Source: Hydrangea macrophylla (Eukaryota > Streptophyta > Magnoliopsida > Cornales > Hydrangeaceae). Taken from it: a stretch of DNA of 64,000 bases. The position numbers and the translations under genes were made by a program. Each line of letters starts with the position of its first letter. Position 1 is the first letter of the stretch. The stretch is from the NCBI GenBank assembly GCA_033977485.1, contig CM066984.1, positions 109,401,691-109,465,690 of the forward strand, given 5' to 3'. The notes beneath the pieces are model-generated. The model saw only the letters and a list, made by a program, of their open reading frames with translations. It searched no databases and was not told the DNA's origin. Below, piece by piece: positions 23,096 through 34,962 of the stretch.

Positions 23096-24452
23096 ATCTG
23101 GCAGATTCTGGTTTTGCTTGTTTTATGTTAAGGGACTGTTTGATTCAACTTTTAGGGACTGTTAAGGCCCTGTTTGGGAAAATTGTTAAAACATAATCTT
23201 AATTGGCTGTGTTGGAACGAGTTGAACAATGTATTATAACTTATTAATCCCCCATGCGTACATTGTTCCCTTAATTCAGCGTTTTGCTTTGTGTTTAAGT
23301 TTCATGTCATTCATATGGGGTCAGTGGTACATGCATGTGGGTGTCAGTCAGTGTGGAAAAGAGTAATGGTCAGTGTGGAAAGAGTTTGAGATTGAGATAG
23401 AGTTTGAGATTGAGATAGAGTTTGAGATTGAGATTGTGGTTGTGGTTGTGGTTGTGGTTGTGATTGTGGTTGAGGTTACGGCGAGGGTATCTTTGAAATG
23501 CGACGGTGGCAAATATGGACACTCCCTGACGCCCATGGAAGCGTTAAAGTGTGTGACGCCGAACTTGGACACTCCCTGGCACCCATGGTAGTGCTAAAGT
23601 GTGGCCTACGGACACTCCCTGTTACCCGAGTCTGGATACTGCGTGAGGTTGCTCCGGTATTTGCATGGCAGATTAGGTATTCAAAGTGTGAGGCAATGGA
23701 CACTCCCTGGTACCCCGGACCAAAGTGTGAGGCAACCTAGACACTCCCTGGCGCCCCGTTGCTAAAGTGTGGCTATCTTAGTGTTTCAAAGATACTAGAG
23801 TGAGATAGTGGGTTGTTGTGTCTGTCGAGAGAAAAGAGTCGGCAAGATGAGTGTGGTGCATTGTCTCATACACGAACATATGCTTTTATGAATGAACGAC
23901 TTTTAAGATATCCCTCATTGTTTTATAAAATGAATTCTTTCTGTGGTCAAACGATTGATTTTACAAAATTGAAAATGGAGAAAGGTAAATGAGCATGTTT
24001 TACATTCAAAGTTATGTTTTTAATATCACCAACTTCTTGAAGCTGACGACGTTGATGCGTCCTGGACATTCGTGTTCAGACTTTTCAGGTTATAACCAGG
24101 AGGAACATTATGACTATGCTAATTGAGAACGGCTGCTTTTGGAAGAGAAACTGTTATCATCATTGCATATTCAAGTTATATGTTTAAAACTGTTTGTTTA
24201 TAAGGATGATTGTAATGGACTTTAAGTTATTATTTTGTTTCAAGGCGGTCTGTGCCTTTAGACGACCCGGTGCTGTAATATTTATTAAGTTAGAAAAATT
24301 TTATAAGCCTTGATTGCTCTGCTCTGATTATTATGTTTGTTGTTCGACGTTTGGGACGGAATCGATCCTTCAAACTGTCGCGACCTACGGGTCCATAAAG
24401 GAAATTAAACGCTTTCCATATTTATGCTACGTCAGGGCGTGACAGGATTTAG

Positions 24453-24467
24453 AGGTATCAAAGCCAG
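24453..24467 (+). other. Primer-binding site
   Basis: GGTATCAAAGCCAGG starts 8 bp after the 5' LTR. It resembles the TGGTATCAGAGCC site complementary to initiator methionine tRNA. Confidence 0.7.
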
Positions 24468-24643
24468 GTTATTATTTATCTCAAGATAGTTTAGCCAGGT
24501 TAGGGTTTACCAGTTTAAACCCGATTCCACGATCTGTTAGCTTAAGATTTGCACACCCGATGATACGACAGGGAGGATAGACTCAGAACCCAAACGCCTA
24601 AGATTATCTCTTTCCTGACTTAAGTAGTACCTTCTTATCAGGT

Positions 24644-25258
24644 ATGGATCCAGCTCATCCACTATATGTACCAGACGGCTTCGGGGGACACCTTGTGACA
24701 CCCGAGGCAGTGATCCCAACCTTTCTTGACTTGTATCATGCGGCCGTTGAGCAGTTAGCCACAGCGACCGCAGTATCTGATTTATGGCACCAGGTTCATG
24801 TGGTAGGCTTAGTTGATTTGACTCGTATCCGCCTAGAGCTTCGTTACTTTGCAGAGGCTCAGCGCTTGGTTTTGGTTGAGATTTTGAGGTTGGTCGGTAG
24901 CGATGCTTTCTATCTCCCCCTCGAGATCCAGATTATGCACGCCCATCTGGCTCAGTTAGAGATGCCCCCACCAGTAATTCCCATCGCCGAGGACGATGTT
25001 GGGGTTGTTCATGTGGTCCCAGTAGGTGGAGAGGATGTGGAGGATGGCATAGGTCTAGGCGACTTAGCCGCTGACCTAGAGGCTGAGCTAGCACTTGAGC
25101 TAGCCTTACCTGAGGAGATGGTAGTTGAGGCAGATGCCCCTGTGCCTGCTTCATCGTCGACCTCTCATGATTATGACGGGGTTGGTCCGTTCTTGGTGCA
25201 GCGATTTTGCCCCGTCGATTCGCTAGATCTCCTGATAGCTGCTTATGGAGACGATTGA
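24644..25258 (+). CDS. Extra ORF upstream of gag, unrecognised
   Basis: 204 codons between the primer-binding site and gag, in an otherwise compact leader. The N-terminus is MDPAHPLYVPDGFGGHLVTP. The middle is Leu-rich and probably helical (LRYFAEAQRLVLVEILRLVG), and the C-terminal third is strongly acidic (DLAADLEAELALELALPEEM). It has no zinc finger, RT or protease motif. The frame is fully open, unlike a random leader. I do not recognise its function; it could be a small accessory ORF of this element lineage. Confidence 0.5.
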   Translation: MDPAHPLYVPDGFGGHLVTPEAVIPTFLDLYHAAVEQLATATAVSDLWHQVHVVGLVDLTRIRLELRYFAEAQRLVLVEILRLVGSDAFYLPLEIQIMHAHLAQLEMPPPVIPIAEDDVGVVHVVPVGGEDVEDGIGLGDLAADLEAELALELALPEEMVVEADAPVPASSSTSHDYDGVGPFLVQRFCPVDSLDLLIAAYGDD

Positions 25259-25561
25259 CTTTCTAGATATGGCCTTGTACATATTAACTACTTTTGACTA
25301 TTAGCCCTATCTCTTTTTGCAAACTGTAATTACATGCATTAGAGTATAGGGCAATGACCCCATTTTGGTAACATTAACTCTTGCATGCGTCCTAACCCAT
25401 ATAGGTAGGGTAGGCATTGATCTAACCATACATGCTTTTTGTATCAACTTGACAAGAAGTTATATATATAATATACTCTTTTGGATATTGTCGTCATTTG
25501 AATTGCTTCATAGTACTATTGCATGCATGTTTCTCATTCTACTATCACTATCATGCATAGA

Positions 25562-28327
25562 ATGGCTGGAGGACTAAGGAGGAACAGGAATTTGATCGAG
25601 GGAGCACCTGAGGCTGCCGATCCCACGAGAATATTTGAAGCTTTCATCAGGCGTCTCGAAAGGGTTAGTAATCAGAATGAAAACCGACGAGACGGCCAAA
25701 CTGGAGACAAATTGCTGGAGAGATTCCGTGCACTAAGGCCCGAGCAGTTTGCGGGTACCGCGGAACCCTGGAAAACGGAACAGTGGTTAAGACAGATGGA
25801 CCGCATGTTCGAAGCTGTCCAGTGCAACGAGATGGACAAGAGGAGATTGGCTACATTTCAATTGACCGATGCTGCCGCAGATTGGTGGGATTCGGTTATA
25901 ACTACTATCGGGAATGGAGCTGCAATGGGGATGACGTGGACTGCGTTCAAGGGGAGATTTCTGGAAAAGTACTTCCCGGCTACGGAGAGGCACAGAAGAG
26001 AGAAAGAATTCATGGATCTGACGCAAGGAACCAAGTCGGTGCAAGAGTACACCACACAGTTCGAAAGACTGTCTCGGTTCGCTCCACACCTGGTTGATAC
26101 TGAAGAGAAGAAGATCCGTAAGTATAACCAAGGGCTGACACCGCAGATTCGTCGCCTGACTCTCGGCCACTTAGATAAATCGTTTGAAGGACTTGTTGGT
26201 TTAGCTACCGATCTGGAAGAGGATGCTCGAGTGAACCGTAAGCAATTTGATTTCCGACCGCCTCAGAGGGGTAATTTTGGGAATAGACCACCAATGAACC
26301 GTACCCAAGGGCAGAAGATAAATTTTGACGGAAGCAAGAAGACCCAGGCTATTACCTATCCGACTCAACCCCGAGTAGGAGAAGGGAGTAGTAGTGGAAA
26401 GTGCTTCAACTGTGGCAACCTTGGTCATCTGGCTCGAGATTGCAAGGCACCAAGGCGTGCTGCTCAGCAAGGAATAGTCTGCTTCAACTGTGGTGAACCA
26501 GGACACATCAGCAGGTTCTGTACTGCTTCTAAGCAGGTGACTTATGGTCAACACGGTCAGACTCGCTTAAATGATGTTATTCCTGATGTCATTGGATATG
26601 ATGGAACTGTGTATGAAGAAGGAGATTATGGAGAAGCTCAACCTGATCAGCAAGCAGTGGAAGGTACATTAACTCTGTTTAACTCCCATGTTAAAGTGTT
26701 ATTTGATACGGGTGCTGCTCTATCATTCATATCTGTTAATACAATTCGGAGATTGGGTATCTTGCCTCATCGTTTAGAGAAAGCTTTGAAGGCTACATCA
26801 CCATTAGGAGCTGCAGTCAGGTTAGGACACGTGTGCAAGGATTGTCCTTTACGGCTAGGAGACCGTGAAATCCCTGCAAGGTTGATTGTCCTATCGATGA
26901 AGGAGTTCGACATAATCCTAGGAATGGATTGGCTCACTCAGAATCAAGTGAAGTTGGATTGTGCGAGGAAGAAAATTACATTCTCCGACAGCGAGAATCA
27001 ACCCTTTGATTTTCAATGTAACCCTTCGGTAGATATGTTCCTCACAAGATGTTTGGCTAACATCGAAGTCGTCAGTACAGAAGCAACAGCATCGTCTATA
27101 CCTGTAGTCAAGGACTTCGAAGAAGTATTTCAAGACATTTCTGGTTTACCGCCCGAGAGAAGTATAGAGTTCTGTATTGAGCTTATGCCGGGTACCGTAC
27201 CGATCACCAAGGTTCCCTACAGAATGGCCCCCGCTGAACTATCAGAATTGAAGGAACAAGTTCAAGAGCTCGAGAACCTAGGTTTTGTACGTCCAAGTAC
27301 ATCGCCTTGGGGAGCACCAGTGTTATTCGTGAAGAAGAAGGACGGGACGCTCAGGTTGTGTATCGACTACAGAGAATTAAATCGCGTGACTATCAAGAAC
27401 AAGTATCCCTTACCTCGGATTGACGATTTGTTTGATCAACTACAAGGAGCTACGACATTTTCCAAGATAGACCTAAGGTCGGGATATCATCAGTTGAGGG
27501 TACAGAAGGAAGATATACCTAAGACTGCGTTCAGAACCCGATATGGTCATTATGAATTTCTGTTGATGCCGTTTGGAATGACGAATGCCCCGACAGTGTT
27601 TATGGATCTGATGAACAGAGTGTTCAAACCTTATTTGGATCAGTTTGTCATCGTCTTTATAGATGATATTTTGATCTACTCTAAGTCAGCAGAAAAACAC
27701 GAGCAACATCTACGGATTGCGATGCAGACGCTCAAGGATCACCAGTTGTATGCCAAATTCAGTAAGTGTGAGTTCTGGTTGCAAGAAGTGAAATTTTTGG
27801 GACACAAGGTGTCTTCTCAAGGAATTTCTGTGGATTCGTCCAAGACCGATGCTGTATCAAACTGGGTTAGGCCGAGCAACCCTACGGAGGTTAGAAGTTT
27901 TCTTGGACTCGCAGGCTATTACAGGAGATTTGTTGAGGGATTCTCTAAAATATCCGCACCATTGACTGGGTTAACGAAGAAAAATTTGAAGTTCGAATGT
28001 ACAGAGAAGCATGAGCGAGCCTTTCTAGAATTGAAAGAAAGACTCACTACCGCACCAGTACTGGCTATACCCAAGCCTGATGAGAAGTTCACTATCTTTA
28101 GTGACGCGTCATATCAAGGACTAGGGTGTGTACTTATGCAAGATGGCAGAGTTATCGCTTACGGATCCAGACAGCTGAAGCCGAATGAGTTGAACTATCC
28201 CATTCATGATTTGGAATTGGCGGCAGTGGTATTTGCACTCAAGATTTGGAGACATTATCTCTACGGTGCGAAGTTTGATTTGTTCTCCGATCACAAGAGT
28301 TTGAAATATTTGTTCACACAAAAATAG
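25562..28327 (+). CDS. gag-pol (gag, protease, RT, RNase H) of the Tekay-like element
   Basis: The likely start is [10 protein letters not shown] at 25562; the frame opens at 25523. The gag capsid region has [21 protein letters not shown] and FERLSRFAP. Two CCHC knuckles follow ([28 protein letters not shown]), then the protease site [12 protein letters not shown]. Reverse transcriptase has [24 protein letters not shown] and the catalytic FIDDILIYS. RNase H has [11 protein letters not shown] and [11 protein letters not shown]. The frame ends at TAG 28325-28327 in the middle of RNase H. Homologous sequence resumes at once in the same frame, so this is a point nonsense codon, not the natural end. 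Confidence 0.93.
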   Translation: MAGGLRRNRNLIEGAPEAADPTRIFEAFIRRLERVSNQNENRRDGQTGDKLLERFRALRPEQFAGTAEPWKTEQWLRQMDRMFEAVQCNEMDKRRLATFQLTDAAADWWDSVITTIGNGAAMGMTWTAFKGRFLEKYFPATERHRREKEFMDLTQGTKSVQEYTTQFERLSRFAPHLVDTEEKKIRKYNQGLTPQIRRLTLGHLDKSFEGLVGLATDLEEDARVNRKQFDFRPPQRGNFGNRPPMNRTQGQKINFDGSKKTQAITYPTQPRVGEGSSSGKCFNCGNLGHLARDCKAPRRAAQQGIVCFNCGEPGHISRFCTASKQVTYGQHGQTRLNDVIPDVIGYDGTVYEEGDYGEAQPDQQAVEGTLTLFNSHVKVLFDTGAALSFISVNTIRRLGILPHRLEKALKATSPLGAAVRLGHVCKDCPLRLGDREIPARLIVLSMKEFDIILGMDWLTQNQVKLDCARKKITFSDSENQPFDFQCNPSVDMFLTRCLANIEVVSTEATASSIPVVKDFEEVFQDISGLPPERSIEFCIELMPGTVPITKVPYRMAPAELSELKEQVQELENLGFVRPSTSPWGAPVLFVKKKDGTLRLCIDYRELNRVTIKNKYPLPRIDDLFDQLQGATTFSKIDLRSGYHQLRVQKEDIPKTAFRTRYGHYEFLLMPFGMTNAPTVFMDLMNRVFKPYLDQFVIVFIDDILIYSKSAEKHEQHLRIAMQTLKDHQLYAKFSKCEFWLQEVKFLGHKVSSQGISVDSSKTDAVSNWVRPSNPTEVRSFLGLAGYYRRFVEGFSKISAPLTGLTKKNLKFECTEKHERAFLELKERLTTAPVLAIPKPDEKFTIFSDASYQGLGCVLMQDGRVIAYGSRQLKPNELNYPIHDLELAAVVFALKIWRHYLYGAKFDLFSDHKSLKYLFTQK

Positions 28328-29998
28328 TTGAACATGAGGCAACGCAGATGGATGGAGCTGATCAAAGATTACAACTTCACGTTAGAATACCACCCCGGTA
28401 AAGCTAATGTGGTCGCCGATGCTTTGAGTCGACAGACTCGTGAGACGATCGCCACCTTAATGGTTAGAGAGTGGCGAGTGTTGGAGACCTTGGCGGAGTT
28501 CGATGTACAGAGTGCTGAAGAAGGAGAAGGACAATTGTTCGGATGTCTCATCCTACAGCCTATTCTTATCGATCACATTATTGGAGCTCAGAAAGAAGAT
28601 GAGAAGTTTCAAGCCTGGTTCGTGAAGATGTCAGAAAAAGATCCGACGGAATGGAAAGTGGGAATTGATGGAGGATATCGGTGCAGAAATAGATTATGTG
28701 TGCCGGATGTTGGAGAGCTTAGAAAGGGTATCCTGGAAGAAGCACATAAGTCAAGATATACAGTTCACCCGGGAGGGACGAAGATGTACAAAGATTTGAA
28801 GAGAAATTTCTGGTGGGAAGGTATGAAGAAGGACGTGGCCGAATTTGTATCCAAGTGTTTGACGTGTCAGCAAGTCAAAGCTGAACATCAGAGACCGTCA
28901 GGATTGTTGCAACCGCTGCCTATTCCTGGTTCGAAGTGGGAGCACATCACGATGGATTTTGTAGTAGGATTGCCTCGATCGCAGCAGAATCATGACGCTA
29001 TTTGGGTAATTGTGGATCGATTAACAAAATCAGCTCATTTCATTGCTTACAGTATGACATACCCGGTGGAAAAGATGAGCCGGATGTACATACAACAAGT
29101 TGTGCGACTTCACGGTGCACCTGTGTCGATTGTGTCAGACCGTGACGCGCGTTTTACCTCTGGATTTTGGGAAAGTCTGCAAGAAGCTATGGGAACTTCG
29201 CTCAAGATGAGTACTGCTTTTCACTCTCAGACAGATGGACAAATCGAGCGTGTTAATCAGATCATGGAGGATATGCTTAGGGCTTGTGTTATCGATTTTG
29301 AAGAATCATGGGAGACACACTTGCCGTTGGTTGAATTTGCCTATAACAACAATTATCACACGAGTATCGGTATGGCTCCGTTCGAAGCATTGTACGGACG
29401 ACCATGTCGTTCTCCATTGTGTTGGGCAGAAGTTGGAGATGCAGAATTGTTGGGACCAGATTTGGTTAGAGAAACCAACGAAAAGATTTCTTTGGTCAAG
29501 GAAAGGATGAGGACCGCTTAGAGCCGGTATAAGATTTATGATGATAGACGCCGGAAAGATTTGGAATTTAGTGTTGGAGATCACGTACTTCTTAAGGTTT
29601 CACCAACCCGAGGAGTAGTACGCTTTGGTCTCAAGAGAGGGAAATTAGCTCCGAGATTCATCGGACCGTTCGAGATTTTGGAGCGTGTCGGGAAAGTAGC
29701 TTATCGACTGGCGCTACCACCGAAGATGTCTGAGGTTCACAATGTATTCCATGTTAGTATGCTGAGAAAGTACATATGAGACCCCTCGCATGTGGTTAGT
29801 TATGACGATATTGAGACGAGTCATAACATTTCTTACAAGGAGAGACCTGTGAAGATTCTGGATCAGAGTATCAAGAAGTTGAAGAATAAGGACATTCCGT
29901 TGGTGAAGGTTCAGTGGAATTACCATGACGAGAATGAAGCCTCGTGGGAAGTGGAGACTGATATGAGGAAGAAGTACCCGGAGTTGTTTCAGGACTAG
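28328..29998 (+). pseudogene. pol continuation: RNase H end, integrase, chromodomain-like tail
   Basis: Same frame as the upstream gag-pol. RNase H ends with NVVADALSRQ. The integrase zinc finger (HPGGTKMYKDLKR..., CLTCQQVK) and core follow (HITMDFVVGLP, VSDRDARFTSGFW, HSQTDGQIERVNQIMEDMLR). The distal part has [13 protein letters not shown]. In-frame stops are TAG at 29519-29521 and TGA at 29777-29779; both are explained by one C-to-T change from CAG and CGA. The tail (RPVKILDQSIKKL, DIPLVKVQW, EASWE) is chromodomain-like and ends YPELFQD at 29998. Confidence 0.9.
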
Positions 29999-30043
29999 TT
30001 AGTCTTGATTTCGGGGGCGAAATCCTGTTTAAGGGAGGAAGGG

Positions 30044-32342
30044 TGTAATAACCTGCATTTTCATTCATTTGTCTTGTCATATTTACAATTAAATATACAT
30101 TGTCTGCTTTTATTTTAATTACATTCTTATGTGTAAAATTTAATTCTTGCTTGATTTCATATTTGAAATTCTTATTGGGTCCAAAACTGTAATTTTTACA
30201 AAGTTAGTAATACCTGTGGGGATTTCAAAATCTGTATTTCAAAACAGTGGAAATATTTCATTTTTTACTAAATCAGTATTTTTATAAAACTAGATAATCA
30301 TTTCCTAAATTAAAATGAATTTTCTGTATTTTTTGTAGTGGACACCACTACGAAAAAAAAACCAGTTTATGTTCAAAACTGTTCACGCTGTGTTGAACTT
30401 CCACAGATTTTGGAAGTGACAGATTGGACATTTGCTTTATTTCTATTTATGGAAATCAATCATTGGATAGGGCCTTGTTTGGCAAACAAACCATGTGTGT
30501 TATTCTTGTGCCATAAGCTAAGTTTCCCAAACATTTCAATTTGACCCCTATAACCCTATACTTGGCTCTTGGTCTATTGGAGAGTTTTATATCATCTGTG
30601 CATATATGATATATACGTATGTATATCTGTGTAATTATAAGTTTTTAGTTAATTTATAAAACAATTCATTTTGTTGAGTGATCAACAAAGTACTTGGCCA
30701 CCAAGTTGTTGATTAGCTTTCTATATAAACACACATAGATCTCACATCTCACACTTCACCTTCTGCACATTGTTAAAACATAGAGAAGTAGAGAGAAAAA
30801 CAGTGAGTTCTTCAGAATTTTATAGAGAGAGAGAGAGAGAGAGAGAGAGCAAGCTTCAAACTCCATAGTTAAAACTTGAAGTTTGGAATTCTTATTGGGT
30901 TTCTTTCTCAACTTATTTTCTTATATCTCAATCATCAGTGAGTATTACTAACTCACTCCAAATGTATTTCATTCTTCAATTTCTGTTTTGTATTGTTGAT
31001 TTAAGAATCACCATTTTTGCTACACGTATGAACTCCATAGCCCAAAAGGCTTGATTTTCCAACCTCAAACAAAATGATTTTTTAGAGTTGATTATAAGAG
31101 ACTTATTTCCCTAGATGCTGTATCTAAAGTTTTAGAGCTTAATTCATCCATATGAAAAAGTATATTAAGAATTAAGTTTTGACAACTTTTAGTTTTTCAT
31201 GAAATTCAAGAGCTATGGTTTGATTTATGTTTAATTGATGTCATATTTGTAATCCTTGTAAGGAAAGGGAGAGATCCATATACAACATGATATATATGCT
31301 AACAGATTCGAAAATGGGTCAAAAAGACCCCATTAAACTGAAATAGAGCAGTTTCTACGAAGAAGAAGGAGCCTCGGCAATTAATCGCGCGAGCGAGGGT
31401 CGCGCGAGCAGACCGCGCGAGCGACCTGCGCGCGCGAGGCATGCGTCTCCAGGCAGACAGAAAAGTTTATATATATAAATGAAAAATAGGCAGGTCGCGC
31501 GAGTGGCCCGCGCGCGCGATATCTGGCAGATTCTGGTTTTGCTTGTTTTATGTTAAGGGACTGTTTGATTCAACTTTTAGGGACTGTTAAGGCCCTGTTT
31601 GGGAAAATTGTTAAAACATAATCTTAATTGGTTGTGTTGGAACGAGTTGAACAATGTATTATAACTTATTAATCCCCCATGCGTACATTGTTCCCTTAAT
31701 TCAGCGTTTTGCTTTGTGTTTAAGTTTCATGTCATTCATATGGGGTCAGTGGTACATGCATGTGGGTGTCAGTCAGTGTGGAAAAGAGTAATGGTCAGTG
31801 TGGAAAGAGTTTGAGATTGAGATAGAGTTTGAGATTGAGATAGAGTTTGAGATTGAGATTGTGGTTGTGGTTGTGGTTGTGGTTGTGATTGTGGTTGAGG
31901 TTACGGCGAGGGTATCTTTGAAATGCGACGGTGGCAAATATGGACACTCTCTGACGCCCATGGAAGCGTTAAAGTGTGTGACGCCGAACTTGGACACTCC
32001 CTGGCACCCATGGTAGTGCTAAAGTGTGGCCTACGGACACTCCCTGTTACCCGAGTCTGGATACTGCGTGAGGTTGCTCCGGTATTTGCATGGCGGATTA
32101 GGTATTCAAAGTGTGAGGCAATGGACACTCCCTGGTACCCCGAACCAAAGTGTGAGGCAAACTGGATACTCCCTGGCGCCCCGTTGCTAAAGTGTGGCTA
32201 TCTTAGTGTTTCAAAGATACTAGAGTGAGATAGTGGGTTGTTGTGTCTGTCGAGAGAAAAGAGTCGGCAAGATGAGTGTGGTGCATTGTCTCATACACGA
32301 ATATATGCTTTTATGAATGAACGACTTTTAAGATATCCCTCG
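30044..32342 (+). repeat. 3' LTR of the Tekay-like element, left part
   Basis: Matches 21627 onward almost base for base. Broken at CCTCG (32338-32342) by an inserted solo LTR. The CG palindrome clusters (31385-31440, 31496-31520) differ in unit number from the 5' LTR. Confidence 0.92.
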
Positions 32343-34424
32343 TGTCACAGCCCGGTCCAACAATAGCGGAACCGGAGTCCGTGGCACGCCACCGAGGCTA
32401 AACCAATTCATTAACGTTCCCAAAATTAGGTTTGAAGAACACACGCAGCGGAAAACAAAACACATTTTAAAACCAGAGGTTCAGTCGACTGCTCAGTCGA
32501 CGGAGGAGGGCAGGGATTTAACAGCAAATTCCAGTCGACTGAAACTGGAGGTCCAGTCGACTGCTGGGGGGTCCAGTCGACTGCTGAGGGGTCCAGTCGA
32601 CTGCTGAGGGGTCCAGTCGACTGCTGAGGGGTCCAGTCGACTGCTTTTGCTGAAATAAGAAGCAGTATCTTACAGGCTCAGGGGTTCAGTCGACTGCTCA
32701 GTCGACTGCTCCCCTGGCAGCAGCCCAAACTGCAGAAAACAACTTTTAAAGCTTTTTAACTTCCATCCAATGATCAACCACTCAAACCAAACTCCAACCA
32801 AACTCAGTCTAAAGTAATTCTAGTTGTATTAAAGCATTACCAAACATAATTACAACATGTTATAGTCTAATACAACGTTCAATATTCATCCTATCATACG
32901 AAGTCAAACGTAAGTTAAGAAAATAGAAATTCTTATTACAACATTTCTAGGATCCCAAAACTACAAGATTAACATTCAATTTGTCTTCCAAGCGAAGTCC
33001 CAACCCACGTACTCACTTCTCTGATTCCTCGCCAGCATTTACACCTGAAATTGTTATTTGAATAACCACACATATTTCGATTTGTTTAAGCTAAAGCTTA
33101 GTGAATAAATCAACATATGTACATGAATGATAAACATGTCCGCATTCACATCTCTCCATTTCATACTAGTCGCCGGAGACTCACGTGCCCGTCCATATTC
33201 CCAATCCGCGACTCCTCGCCAATAAGTCCACGCCAAAGGGTAAGACCCACGATTCTTTTCTTCAATCGTGCGACCTTAATGCCTATAACGGCTCCACAAA
33301 ATGGCACGGTGACCACGTGCTCCTTCTGACCCAAATAAGCAACTTAACATGCTCAAATACATATCACCATGCTTGCGGTAATTAAAACATATCACCGTGC
33401 TATTGAGCCTACTTATCAATATAAATGCCCAATATGAACTACACAATATATCTCTAGGAATTAATACATGCTATTCAAACATAACATGAATGCATGCCAA
33501 GAAATCATTCCAAGACATAGTTGAATCACTCACCTCCAAATAACGCTCCTATAATACAATCTGAAGAAAACCCGTGCACAAAGAACGTGCAGAAGTCCGT
33601 CTAGTACAATTCCTATGGATCAGAATTCCATTTATCAACTTTTATGAAAAATTCTAGAAAATAACTTTTCGGAAAACTTAGCCAAACAGGCCCTAATAGG
33701 TATCAAAACGAAGCTATTACCTCGAGGAGCTCAAATATGAAAACTGGGAGAAACCAGACTGACGGAAGGTCGTCGTTTGGCGTCACAAAGCTCTAAGCAA
33801 TCAAATCTCCCTCTAGCCCCCTTTTTGGCCTCCTCTTGAACTTTAGGTTAACTTATGAAAAATATCTAAGTTCATCTCTATCTATATATAGGCAACATTC
33901 TCGTGGAATTACGTTTACCTCCCCACGAGTTTTCCAAACTCCTAATCAGTCTCTGAAACTTTCTATACCGCTTATTCATAGCTTTACGAGTGAAACTTCA
34001 AAAGTATAAAAGTTTTCGACTAAGTTTCGTTTGGTTGCTAAAACGCGAATTTCTACATGACGTTTCCGAAGTTGCTAATTAGCCTACCAAATTAATAGCG
34101 TGTTCATTCGTCCTCACCAGGATACTAAATCTAACATCAGAAATATATTCTAAGCCAGAAAATAATACAGATATTGAAATACACAGGTAAACATTTATTT
34201 TCAGATAAACATTTAAAATGTTCCACAGTGACCGTCTCACACTCGGAGAGACGTCACAACAACAAATCCTCAATCAACACAGTCTCAGAGGGTTCTCTAA
34301 TACAGACACCCAAATCAACTCGTGAGTCAAAACTCACTCAACCATGTATCATAGGACACGCCACATCACATTATCATGCATGACCATGTAATGCAAATGA
34401 CATAACACAAATGTGGGTGTTATA
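32343..34424 (-). mobile_element. Solo LTR S2 inside the 3' LTR
   Basis: On the minus strand it begins TATAACACCC (TG start mutated to TA) and ends GGGCTGTGACA. The 5-bp target duplication CCTCG is at 32338-32342 and 34425-34429. The sequence is absent from the 5' LTR at the same place, which proves insertion. A minus-strand TATA (CTATATATAG) is at 33883-33892. It has no coding capacity. CAGTCGACTG repeats lie near its 3' end. Confidence 0.88.
32480..32712. repeat. CAGTCGACTG palindrome array (S2), with 20-bp tandem core
   Basis: Nine or so CAGTCGACTG or close variants. Between 32551 and 32645 five copies repeat with an exact 20-bp period (GTCCAGTCGACTGCTGAGGG). The region lies in the distal (R/U5) part of the minus-strand LTR. 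Confidence 0.85.
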
Positions 34425-34957
34425 CCTCGTTGTTTTATAAAATGAATTCTTTCTGTGGTCAAATGATTGATTTTACAAAATTGAAAATGGAGAAAGGTAA
34501 ATGAGTATGTTTTACATTCAAAGTTATGTTTTTAATACTCACCAGCTTCTTGAAGCTGACGACGTTGATGCGTCCTGGACATTCGTGTTCAGGCTTTTCA
34601 GGTTATAACCAGGAGGAACATTATGACTATGCTAATTGAGAACGGCTGCTTTTGGAAGAGAAACTATTATCATCATTGCATATTCAAGTTATATGTTTTA
34701 AACTATTTGTTTATAAGGATGACTGTAATGGACTTTAAGTTATTATTTTGTTTCAAGGCGGTCTGTGCCTTCAGACGACCCGATGCTGTAATATTTATTA
34801 AGTTAGAAAAATTTTATAAGCCTTGATTGCTCTGCTCTGATTATTATGTTTGTTGTTCGACGTTTGGGACGGAATCGATCCTTCAAACTGTCGCGACCTA
34901 CGGGTCCATAAAGGAAATTAAACGCTTTCCATATTTATGCTACGTCGGGGCGTGACA
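34425..34957 (+). repeat. 3' LTR of the Tekay-like element, right part
   Basis: Continues the LTR after S2 from TTGTTTTATAAAATGAA, matching about 23920-24444, and ends GGGGCGTGACA before GATTT. Confidence 0.92.
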
Positions 34958-34962
34958 GATTT

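Larger units (their letters stand above)
21627..24444 (+). repeat. 5' LTR of the Tekay-like element
   Basis: 2818 bp. TATA box TATATAAA is at 22306-22313, followed by a CT/GA-rich leader. CG-rich palindrome clusters lie at 22959-22985 and 23041-23095. A TTTGAGATTGAGATAGAG / TTGTGG microsatellite is at 23387-23475. A degenerate repeat with TGGACACTCCCTGG is at about 23515-23770. Confidence 0.92.
21627..34957 (+). mobile_element. Tekay-like Ty3/gypsy retrotransposon, near-intact
   Basis: LTRs are 21627-24444 and 30044-34957. The second contains a 2.08 kb solo LTR insertion plus its 5-bp duplication. Both LTRs start TGTAATAACCTGC and end GGGCGTGACA. The target duplication is GATTT (21622-21626, 34958-34962). 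The primer site GGTATCAAAGCCAGG is at 24453-24467 (initiator-Met tRNA type), and the polypurine tract AAGGGAGGAAGGG is at 30031-30043. One long gag-pol reading frame is broken only by three stop codons. The chromodomain-like C-terminus (IPLVKVQW...EASWE) suggests the Tekay/Del chromovirus lineage. Confidence 0.93.

Noticed and set aside
23348..23740. Small frames repeated at 31773-32228 on both strands
   Set aside because: They translate the LTR microsatellite and minisatellite and appear twice only because the LTR is duplicated.
32551..32645. Regular 20-bp repeats that look like a CRISPR array
   Set aside because: The period equals the unit, there are no spacers, the units are palindromic, and the region is inside a plant LTR.
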